Source: Comamonas composti DSM 21721 (lineage in GTDB: Bacteria; Pseudomonadota; Gammaproteobacteria; Burkholderiales; Burkholderiaceae_C). From it: a stretch of DNA of 63,034 bases. Location of the stretch: positions 1-63,034 of the forward strand of contig NZ_AUCQ01000031.1 of the NCBI RefSeq assembly GCF_000429845.1, in the 5' to 3' direction. Below, one piece after another: positions 25,394 to 32,106 of the stretch. A program made the translations under genes and the position numbers. The stretch's first letter is position 1; every line of letters starts with the position of its first letter. The notes below the pieces were generated by a model. It did not search any database and had not been told where the DNA came from. It was given only the letters and a program-made list of their open reading frames with translations.

Positions 25394-25851
25394 AATGGCG
25401 GATGGCCAAGATACTGCAGAACGCCTGGCTGGCGGCATGCCTGGGAGCAATCACCTGCAATGTACTGGCCGTCGAGCGCTCGGCGGAAAAAAACTACCTC
25501 CTGCGCTGTGTGGGATGCCATGGGCAGGACGGAGCAGGCGCCCCGAACCAGGGCATTCCGGCCTTTCCGGGCTTGCTGGATCCGCTGTATAGCAATGACC
25601 TGGGGCGTACCTACCTCACGCATGTGCCTGGGGTGAGGGCATCGAGCCTGAGTGCAAACGAGATTGCTGCCGTACTCAACCATGTTGCGCAGCGCTGGGC
25701 CAAGGCGCCGCACGAGCTTGAGCGCTTCACCGCAGAAGAGGTGCAGGTGAGGCAGAAGGTCGAGGTCCCGGACATCGTGGCCTTGCGCAGGCATTTGACC
25801 GGGTACTTTCGCGCCAGGGGCATAGAGCTGGCTCCTTACCCCTGGCCATAG
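25390..25851 (+). CDS. Second periplasmic cytochrome c lacking any Met ligand
   Basis: Protein of 153 residues with a signal-like N-terminus (LAACLGAITCNVLA) and one haem site CVGCH (Cys40, Cys43, His44). The mature sequence contains no Met at all, so the sixth haem ligand cannot be Met; His in LTHVPG or LNHVAQ is possible, or the site may be open. It starts with an ATGA overlap with the first cytochrome and ends the operon. Its stop TAG runs into a degenerate copy of the TNA-element end. A role in electron transfer or in TTQ biogenesis is open. Confidence 0.83.
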   Translation: MKWRMAKILQNAWLAACLGAITCNVLAVERSAEKNYLLRCVGCHGQDGAGAPNQGIPAFPGLLDPLYSNDLGRTYLTHVPGVRASSLSANEIAAVLNHVAQRWAKAPHELERFTAEEVQVRQKVEVPDIVALRRHLTGYFRARGIELAPYPWP

Positions 25852-25866
25852 AGCGTGTTTGTGGTC
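25851..25866. mobile_element. Degenerate solo 16-bp unit of the TNA element
   Basis: GAGCGTGTTTGTGGTC resembles the 16-bp end sequence with several substitutions. Its first G completes the TAG stop of the second cytochrome gene. No clean flanking duplication is visible, so this is a weak member of the family. Confidence 0.4.
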
Positions 25867-25939
25867 TCTGGCCGGATGCATGGCAGCGAATCCCGCCAAG
25901 GTCCGGCGATACTGCAGGGTTTGCCGGTTTTGCTGCCTC

Positions 25940-27019
25940 ATGCCCTCTCTCCGTTTCACCTCCCTGCCGCGCATAGTCCTGACCTTGATCGGCGCCTTTG
26001 CCGCTGCGCGGCTTTGTCTGTGGCTGAGCACGCCACTGCCCTGGATGCTGGGGCCCTTGATCGCGACTTCGCTGGCTTCCATATGCGGAGCGCCCACGGC
26101 CAGCTCGGTGCGGCTGCGCAATGCGGGTCAGTGGACGATTGGCGCGACGCTGGGCCTGTACTTCACGCCCGCCATGGTGGAGCAGATTGCCGGCCTGTGG
26201 TGGGCCATTGCCCTGGCCATCGCCTGGGCCTTGCTGCTGGGCTGGGGCTTTGGCGCATGGCTTTACAAGATGCATGCACCGTATATGGGCGAGTTGGGTG
26301 CGCGCAGGCTGCATGCCACGACTTATTTTTCGGGCTCTATAGGCGCGGCCTCCGAGATGGCTCTGCTGGCCGAGCGCCAAGGCGCGCGCACCGATCTCGT
26401 GGCCGCAAGCCATAGCCTGCGCCTGGTGATCGTGACGGTGACGATTCCCTTTGCGCTGCAATGGAGCGGCTTTCATGGGTTGGCCGAGCTTGCGCCGCCC
26501 AGCATCCGCGTGGTCAACGGCCAGGGCCTGGCGCTCATGGTCCTGCTCACGGGGTTGGGTGCGGCGGGCATGCTCTGGCTGAAGCGGGCCAATCCCTGGT
26601 TTCTCGGGGCCTTGCTGGTCTCCATGCTGTTGACCATGGCGGGGCGCGAATTGTCCGCAGTCCCCCAGGGGCTGATCAATGCGGCGCAACTGGTGATAGG
26701 CGTGAGCCTGGGCGTGCGCTTTCGGCCCGAGTTCGTGCGCACCGCGCCGCGCTGGCTGGGCTCGGTGGCGCTGGGCACGCTGGTGCTGATGGCCGTGTGC
26801 GCAGGCTTTGCCTGGATGCTGCATGCAATCACCGGCCTGCCCTGGGTGACGCTGCTGCTGGCCACTTCGCCGGGCGGCATTACCGAGATGGCGATCACGG
26901 CCAAGGTCTTGCATTTGGGCGTGCCCCTGGTGACGGCGTTCCAGGTCTGCCGGCTGATTGCCGTGCTGCTGCTGGTGGCCCCCATTTTTCACTGGTTGCA
27001 AAAACGCAGGCCCCAATGA
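25940..27019 (+). CDS. AbrB-like polytopic membrane protein
   Basis: Membrane protein of 359 residues with about ten hydrophobic segments in two similar halves, each with a WMLGPLIA / WFLGALLV-type motif (AbrB duplication, pfam05145). Members are often mislabelled ammonia monooxygenase or regulator; the true role is unknown, with transport suggested. The start MPSLRFTSLPRIVL is chosen over upstream in-frame codons that overlap repeat sequence. It lies just downstream of the amine dehydrogenase operon, but its higher GC suggests it belongs to the native chromosome. Confidence 0.8.
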   Translation: MPSLRFTSLPRIVLTLIGAFAAARLCLWLSTPLPWMLGPLIATSLASICGAPTASSVRLRNAGQWTIGATLGLYFTPAMVEQIAGLWWAIALAIAWALLLGWGFGAWLYKMHAPYMGELGARRLHATTYFSGSIGAASEMALLAERQGARTDLVAASHSLRLVIVTVTIPFALQWSGFHGLAELAPPSIRVVNGQGLALMVLLTGLGAAGMLWLKRANPWFLGALLVSMLLTMAGRELSAVPQGLINAAQLVIGVSLGVRFRPEFVRTAPRWLGSVALGTLVLMAVCAGFAWMLHAITGLPWVTLLLATSPGGITEMAITAKVLHLGVPLVTAFQVCRLIAVLLLVAPIFHWLQKRRPQ

Positions 27020-27020
27020 C

Positions 27021-27073
27021 AAGAGCCTGATGTTGGGCAGGCTCTTGCTGGGCAGGCGCCTTGAGAGGCGCCC
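27021..27073. terminator. Bidirectional hairpins between convergent genes
   Basis: Two perfect stems: AAGAGCCTG / CAGGCTCTT (27021-27046) and GGCGCC / GGCGCC (about 27055-27072). They lie between the AbrB-like gene and the convergent DUF3567 gene. No T-run follows, so the terminator role is inferred from position. Confidence 0.5.
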
Positions 27074-27083
27074 GGGGGCGGGG

Positions 27084-27374
27084 TCAGTGCACGATCACGG
27101 GCTGCTGGGCTAGGCCCGTATAGCGGTCAAGGATTTCCTCGACCTCCTGCTCCGTGGGCTCGACCTGCTGCCAGGCCATGATCTGCTTTTGGAACATTTC
27201 AGCCCAGGTGCCGTCCAGGTAGACCTCCTTGCCGGAGCGCTTGTCCACGATTTCAAAGCCGTGGCGCGGCAGCTGGCGCAGGCTTTCGGGGGAGGGGCTG
27301 GTGCCGGCCTCGGGGTCCGTGTCGGGACGCAGATGGAGCACCACAAAGGATTCGGAGTCAAAAAGCATTTGCAT
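27084..27374 (-). CDS. DUF3567 family protein
   Basis: Small acidic cytosolic protein of 96 residues. The family's usual MQMLFDSESFVVLHL start, the central GFEIVDKRSGKEVYLDG strand region and the EQEVEEILDRY helix are present. The family is widespread in Burkholderiales and has no assigned function. The start is well supported by the conserved N-terminus. The 219 bp upstream of it carry its promoter and one short mobile element (27594-27648). Confidence 0.85.
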   Translation of the reverse strand: MQMLFDSESFVVLHLRPDTDPEAGTSPSPESLRQLPRHGFEIVDKRSGKEVYLDGTWAEMFQKQIMAWQQVEPTEQEVEEILDRYTGLAQQPVIVH

Positions 27375-27593
27375 GGTGTTCCCTTTCTCGACCTCTAAAG
27401 GTCATGGCACATATTAAATGGTTGCCAGGTGCCATTTTTCAAGGCCTGCCGGCGGCTGCCGCCATGCAGGGCACTTGGGCCCAGTATTCCATGGAATCGG
27501 CCGGGTCGTGCCAAGTCTCGGCCCAAGGGAAAAGCTGCATCAGGCCTTCGCCTGCCAACCTTTCCTGATGACCGGGGCGTGAAGGGGCGCTCA

Positions 27594-27648
27594 GAGCGTG
27601 TTCACGATCTCTACGCAGGCGCGCCGCGAGGAGATCGTGAATACGCTC
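27594..27648. mobile_element. 55-bp internally deleted copy of the TNA element
   Basis: Left end GAGCGTGTTCACGATCTC and right end GAGATCGTGAATACGCTC form an 18-bp inverted repeat with one mismatch and enclose 19 bp. It is flanked by TCA on both sides (27591-27593 and 27649-27651). The right TCA is, on the minus strand, exactly the TGA stop codon of the DUF3108 gene. Confidence 0.8.
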
Positions 27649-28857
27649 TCAGGGCTGCTCATGGTCTTGGAGCTGCAGGTCCACCCAGTCTCCATTGCTC
27701 TGCTCCAGGCGTATGCGCGCCGGAAGATATTGCAGCGAAGGCGCAAGCCACAGCGAGGCCTTCTGGTCGTTTTTCTCTCCGGGCAGCTTGTCCAGGCGCA
27801 GGGCCTGCAGGTTGTCCATGGGCAGGTTCAGAAGCTCGAGCCCGCCAACCTTGAAGGCCCAGCGGCTCGCACTTTTGGCGCTGACGGTTGTGAAGCTGAT
27901 CTGCGTGCCGGCCGGATAGTCTTGCGGCGCTGCCGCCATCAGGGCCGCAAGCTGCAGGAAGACGCTCAGCCTGTCCTGGGCCCCTGCAGCAATGCTGGCA
28001 TCGGGCGTGTTGGCGCTGAAGCGTACCCGGCCTTGCTCGAACTCGAAATGCGCCGCCTGCTCGCGACGGCCCTTGTCGGCAAAGCGCGTGGGTGCGAGCC
28101 CCTGCCGGGTGAGCAGGCCTTCGCTGGTCTGGGAGCGGGATCCCAGCAAAAAGGCCTTGATCTCCTGGCGCGCGAGATAGCGACCGTTTCCGGGCTGCCA
28201 TAGCAGTTGCGCACTGGCCGAGTAATTGAAGCCCTTGGCCTGGCCCGTAACCGTGAACGACAGCAGCGCGGGATCGGGAAACTGCACGGGCAGCCGCTTG
28301 TCCTGGGGCCAGGGCCGGCCATCGGGAAACTGCACAAGCACAGGCTGGGTGCTTTCCTGCTCGGTGGATGCTTCGCCGGCTACAGCTGCCTGATCCTGTT
28401 CGGGCCCAGCCTCGGCGGGGGCTTGCGGCGGGGGCGGCTGCGTGGCCTGGGCTGTCACGACGGGCTCGGACTGGCTCTCCAGAACTGCCGGCTCTTCTGG
28501 CTCCTGCAGAGCCGGGGGCTGCGTGTCCAGTACATCCGGGGCAGGCGCTTTTAGCTCCACAGGCCTGATGGTCGGGGTGGGCTCAGCGGGTTCGGCTGGT
28601 GGGGGCTTGGGCTTTGGGGCCGGCCTGGGCTGGATCACAGGCCTGGCCTTCGCCGGCTCAGGCGCCTGGGCAACAGGGGTGGGGGCCGGCGGATCGGGCA
28701 GTTGCAGCGAGCGCGTCTGCATGCTGATGGCCGCAGGTGCTGCGGGCTTGGCGACAGCAAGCCCGGAAGCCGGCAGTACCTGCAGCAGCAGGGCATGGCC
28801 GGCAAGTGCGGCGCAGATGCTCATGATCAGGGTGCGTGGTTTGCTGGCCATGCGCAT
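27649..28857 (-). CDS. DUF3108 protein with Pro-rich spacer
   Basis: Protein of 402 residues. One N-terminal hydrophobic segment (about 10-35) acts as anchor or signal; a Pro/Ala/Glu-rich, TonB-like low-complexity region follows (about 50-185); the C-terminal DUF3108 domain (about 190-400) contains GFNYSASAQLLW and the LNLPMDNLQALRLDKLPGEK segment. The layout suggests a periplasmic protein tethered to the inner membrane; function is unknown. Its start overlaps the stop of the IclR gene as TGATG. Its TGA stop coincides with the target duplication of the 55-bp element. Confidence 0.83.
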   Translation of the reverse strand: MRMASKPRTLIMSICAALAGHALLLQVLPASGLAVAKPAAPAAISMQTRSLQLPDPPAPTPVAQAPEPAKARPVIQPRPAPKPKPPPAEPAEPTPTIRPVELKAPAPDVLDTQPPALQEPEEPAVLESQSEPVVTAQATQPPPPQAPAEAGPEQDQAAVAGEASTEQESTQPVLVQFPDGRPWPQDKRLPVQFPDPALLSFTVTGQAKGFNYSASAQLLWQPGNGRYLARQEIKAFLLGSRSQTSEGLLTRQGLAPTRFADKGRREQAAHFEFEQGRVRFSANTPDASIAAGAQDRLSVFLQLAALMAAAPQDYPAGTQISFTTVSAKSASRWAFKVGGLELLNLPMDNLQALRLDKLPGEKNDQKASLWLAPSLQYLPARIRLEQSNGDWVDLQLQDHEQP

Positions 28858-29639
28858 CAGGTGCTGCCCCAGCCGAGGTCGCGCGAGAGTTGTTCGGCGC
28901 TGGCGCGCAGCGGACGGTCTATGGCGCCGTCATAGGCGGGATCGAAGCTGGCCGTGGAGCCCAGCGTGGTCAGGCCCATGGCCAGATGGCCGGAGGCATC
29001 GAATATCGGTGCGCAAAAGGCCACGATGCCGGGCAGTACGGTGTCCACCACGCGCGCGGCACCGCGCTCGCGAACCTCGCCCAATAGGGCGGCCAGGGCT
29101 TCGGGTGTTTGCGGCAGGTCCTGGCGTCGGCCCAGGCGTGCGCGCTCCTGCTCCGCTTCCAGAAGCGGGGCCGTGGTTTCGCGCGGCAGCCAGGCCGCAA
29201 AGCAGCGGCCCGTGGCCGATGCCAGCATGGGCATGACATCGCCCAGGCGCAGATTGGCCGTCACGGATTGGGCGCATTCCTCCCAATGCACAATGGTCGG
29301 GCCGTGATTGCCCCAGACTGCGATCGCCACCGTATGCCCCAGCTGCTGCATGAGATCGGGCATGCGCTCGCGTGCCAGGCGCACGGCGTCCAGCCTGGAC
29401 AGCGAGGCCAGGCCCAGCTTGAGGGCCGCGGGCCCGAGGTCATAGCGTGAAGAGCGCGCATCCTGGGTCACCAGACCCAGCCGTTGATAGCTCACCAGAT
29501 AGCGATGGGCCTTGGCCGCACTCATGCCGGCCGCAGCCGCGAGATCCTTGAGCATCTGCGCGCCCCTGGCCTGGGTCAGGGCCTGAAGCAGGGCAAAGCC
29601 GACCTCTACTGACTGAATTCCTGCGCGTTCCTTGTGCAT
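28857..29639 (-). CDS. IclR-family transcriptional regulator
   Basis: Regulator of 260 residues with an N-terminal winged helix (about 8-70, LLQALTQARGAQMLKDLAAAAGMSAAKAHRYLVS) and a C-terminal IclR effector domain ending in the GLTTLGSTASF and LSRDLGW region. It is divergent from the FAA-hydrolase-family gene at 29750. The intergenic region holds an 18-bp palindrome that is a likely operator for this protein, so the hydrolase gene is its probable target. Confidence 0.88.
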   Translation of the reverse strand: MHKERAGIQSVEVGFALLQALTQARGAQMLKDLAAAAGMSAAKAHRYLVSYQRLGLVTQDARSSRYDLGPAALKLGLASLSRLDAVRLARERMPDLMQQLGHTVAIAVWGNHGPTIVHWEECAQSVTANLRLGDVMPMLASATGRCFAAWLPRETTAPLLEAEQERARLGRRQDLPQTPEALAALLGEVRERGAARVVDTVLPGIVAFCAPIFDASGHLAMGLTTLGSTASFDPAYDGAIDRPLRASAEQLSRDLGWGST

Positions 29640-29660
29640 TGCAATAGAATGATTTTGATT

Positions 29661-29678
29661 GGTTAAATCAATTTAACC
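29661..29678. promoter_or_regulatory. Candidate IclR operator
   Basis: A perfect inverted repeat GGTTAAAT / ATTTAACC separated by CA. It lies 22 bp upstream of the IclR gene and 72 bp upstream of the divergent hydrolase gene, in a sharply A/T-rich stretch. Regulator binding is inferred from position and symmetry. Confidence 0.6.
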
Positions 29679-29749
29679 TGCCGTAATTTTAAACGGATCA
29701 CTGTGGAGCCCTCGCCAGAGGGATGGCGCCATGGGCGCAGGGAGTAGTC

Positions 29750-30772
29750 ATGAAACTTGCCAGCTACAAGGATGGCTCGCGTGATGGTCAACTGGTCGTG
29801 GTCTCGCGCGACCTGAGCCAGGCGCATTATGCGACCGGCATCGCAAGCCGCCTGCAGCAGGTGCTGGACGACTGGAGCTATATGGCGCCCCAGCTCCAGG
29901 ATTTGTACCACCAACTCAATAGTGGCAAGGCCCCCCATGCCTTTGGCTTTGATCCGCGCCAGTGCATGGCGCCCTTGCCGCGCGCCTATCAATGGGCCGA
30001 TGGCTCGGCCTATATCAACCATGTGGAGCTGGTGCGCCAGGCGCGCGGCGCCGAGGTGCCGGCCAATTTCTACACCGACCCATTGATGTATCAGGGCGGC
30101 AGCGACGATTTTCTCGGTCCCTGCGACGATGTCTGCGTGCCCAGCGAGGCCATGGGCATAGATTTCGAGGCCGAGATTGCGGTGATTACGGACGATGTGG
30201 GCATGGGCGCAAGCCCTGAGCAGGCACTCGACGGCATCCGCCTCGTCATGCTGGCCAACGACGTAAGCCTGCGCAATCTGATTCCCGGCGAGCTGTCCAA
30301 GGGCTTCGGTTTTTTCCAGTCCAAGCCCGCAACCGCCTTCAGCCCCGTGGCGGTGACGCTGGACGAGCTCGGCGATGCCTGGAAGCGCGGGCGCCTGCAT
30401 CTCACGCTGCAAAGCAGCTGGAACGGCCGCAAGGTCGGCATGTGCGATGCGGGCGAGGAGATGACGTTTCACTTCGGCCAGCTCATCGCCCATATCTGCA
30501 AGACACGCAATGTGCGCGCGGGCTCCATCGTGGGCAGCGGCACGGTCAGCAATCGCGGCGTGGAAAGCGGCAAGGGCAGGAACAAACGCCTGGAATGGCC
30601 CAAGGGATATAGCTGTATTGCCGAGAAGCGCTGCATAGAAACCATTCAGGATGGCGAGTCCAAGACCGACTTCATGCGCTTTGGCGACACGATTCGCATA
30701 GAGATGAAGGGCAAGGATGGCCAGAGCATTTTCGGAGCCATAGATCAGAACATTGCCGGGCCCGAACAATGA
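29750..30772 (+). CDS. Fumarylacetoacetate hydrolase family protein
   Basis: Protein of 340 residues of the FAH superfamily, which cleaves or decarboxylates beta-keto acids in aromatic compound breakdown. Metal-site acidic residues are visible in GIDFEAEIAVITDDV, and the FAH core continues through LANDVSLRNLIP, FFQSKPATAFSPVAV, GSGTVSNRG and GDTIRIEMKG. The start MKLASYKDGSRDGQLVVV is typical for the homogentisate-pathway branch. True FAH activity versus a relative is not decidable here. The next gene overlaps its stop by 4 bp. Confidence 0.88.
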   Translation: MKLASYKDGSRDGQLVVVSRDLSQAHYATGIASRLQQVLDDWSYMAPQLQDLYHQLNSGKAPHAFGFDPRQCMAPLPRAYQWADGSAYINHVELVRQARGAEVPANFYTDPLMYQGGSDDFLGPCDDVCVPSEAMGIDFEAEIAVITDDVGMGASPEQALDGIRLVMLANDVSLRNLIPGELSKGFGFFQSKPATAFSPVAVTLDELGDAWKRGRLHLTLQSSWNGRKVGMCDAGEEMTFHFGQLIAHICKTRNVRAGSIVGSGTVSNRGVESGKGRNKRLEWPKGYSCIAEKRCIETIQDGESKTDFMRFGDTIRIEMKGKDGQSIFGAIDQNIAGPEQ

Positions 30773-31839
30773 GGGGTGCACGCTTGCGTGGTCTGAAGGC
30801 GTGGATCGCCCGTGGCCTGCTGACCACCCTGGCCTGCATGCCGGGGCTGGCCCTTTCGGACCAGGAGCCACAGGCACCTGAGCCGCAGGTCTGTCCACCC
30901 GTGGCGCGCATGCCCGGCAAGCAGGAGTTTGCACGGATCGCGAGCCGCGCCCGCGACCGCGGCCTGCTGTGGCGCATAGAGCACCAGGGGCGCAGCAGCT
31001 GGCTTTATGGAACCCTGCATGTGGGCTACATGGACTGGATGGCTCCCGGCCCCACGGTGCTGTCCGCGCTGAAGGCGGCGGACAGCCTGGCGCTGGAGCT
31101 CGATATCCTCGACCCCGCCGTGCTCCAGGCCTTGCAGCAAGGGCTGAGCGCTCTGCCTGAAGCCCGGCCCTTGCCGCCGTCGCTGGAAAGCCGTCTGCAG
31201 GCCCAGGTCGGCCAAGCCTGCCTGGGCGAGCAACTGCAGTCGCTGAGGCCCGATGCCCGGGTCATGAGCTTGATCGCCCAGTCGGCGCGCGCGCAGGGGC
31301 TGGATGTCGCCTATGGCATCGATCTGTCGCTTGCCGGGATTGCCAAGGCCATGGGCAAGCCGTTGCTGGGGCTGGAGACGCCTCAGCGCCAACTGCGCGA
31401 ACTGGTTTCCGACGACCCCGAACGCATGCAAGAGAGCGTGAGCACGGCTCTTGACCAGCTTGAAAGCGGCAGCGCCGCGAGCAAGCTGCAGACCCTGTCC
31501 CGCATCTGGGCCGATGGGCGCCTCCATCTGCTGGAAAGCCTGCCCCAATGGTGTGATTGCCTCAACACCCCAGCCGAGCGCGAGGCTTTCGCGCGCCTGG
31601 TCGATGGGCGCAACCCGGAGATGGCGCAGGCGATTGCACGGCAACTCAAGGCAGGCCGCAGCGTGTTCGCCGCCGTCGGGGCCTTGCACATGGTTGGCCC
31701 CAAGGGGCTGCCTGCTTTGCTGAAAGCCCAGGGCTTCAAAGTGGAACGCGTGGAGTTTAAAGAACGTGTTTACGATCTCCTCGGTGCCGCGCCAGTGTCT
31801 TTGCGGGATGGGATACGAGGCGCGACACCGCAGCAATAG
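30769..31839 (+). CDS. TraB/GumN-family protein with C-terminus extended into a mobile element
   Basis: Protein of 356 codons as read, starting ATGA-coupled to the hydrolase gene. The N-terminus has a hydrophobic signal (GLLTTLACMPGLALS). TraB/GumN motifs are seen in SSWLYGTLHVGY, LALELDI and the C-terminal AAVGALHMVGPKGLPALLKAQGF. The native protein probably ended after KVERVEF at residue 330. There the target site reads AAA (31759-31761, in frame) against TAA at the other end of the element, so the stop was lost and 26 codons of repeat sequence follow, ending at a TAG inside the element. Function of the family in bacteria is unclear. Confidence 0.82.
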   Translation: MRGARLRGLKAWIARGLLTTLACMPGLALSDQEPQAPEPQVCPPVARMPGKQEFARIASRARDRGLLWRIEHQGRSSWLYGTLHVGYMDWMAPGPTVLSALKAADSLALELDILDPAVLQALQQGLSALPEARPLPPSLESRLQAQVGQACLGEQLQSLRPDARVMSLIAQSARAQGLDVAYGIDLSLAGIAKAMGKPLLGLETPQRQLRELVSDDPERMQESVSTALDQLESGSAASKLQTLSRIWADGRLHLLESLPQWCDCLNTPAEREAFARLVDGRNPEMAQAIARQLKAGRSVFAAVGALHMVGPKGLPALLKAQGFKVERVEFKERVYDLLGAAPVSLRDGIRGATPQQ

Positions 31840-32028
31840 CCGTGCTATTGCGAGGATTCGCAATGCTGTAGACCGCCCGCAAAGGCACTGTCCCGAAGGG
31901 TTGGAGCGAAATCGGGCGATTTCTTCGCGCTGTGGCTTGCTTGCACCCCGGTGCAAGCTGCGGCCCATCGACTCGAACTCATCCCGATTGCGCTCCAACG
32001 CGGCAGCGTAGAGATCGTAAACACGTTC
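31762..32028 (+). mobile_element. Complete 267-bp TNA element (copy A)
   Basis: Perfect 18-bp terminal inverted repeats start GAACGTGTTTACGATCTC and end GAGATCGTAAACACGTTC. The interior has two large stem regions (CAGTGTCTTTGCGGG with CCCGCAAAGGCACTG; TTGGAGCGAAATCGGG with CCCGATTGCGCTCCAA, each with one mismatch) and smaller perfect hairpins (GCAATAGC / GCTATTGC; GCTTGCACC / GGTGCAAGC). There is no transposase or credible gene. Flanks are AAA on the left and TAA on the right; the left one is in frame at the former end of the TraB/GumN gene. Confidence 0.9.
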
Positions 32029-32106
32029 TAAGCCCTTTTTCGGTCCAGCCGCAGCGGCGGGGCGGGCACAACGCCCATGCTTGATGCTCCTGGCGGAAGT
32101 CGATGG

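Noticed and set aside
25940..27019. Ammonia monooxygenase linked to amine oxidation
   Set aside because: The family is often mislabelled this way; the sequence is an AbrB-like membrane protein with no oxygenase motif, and it does not share the low GC of the aau island.
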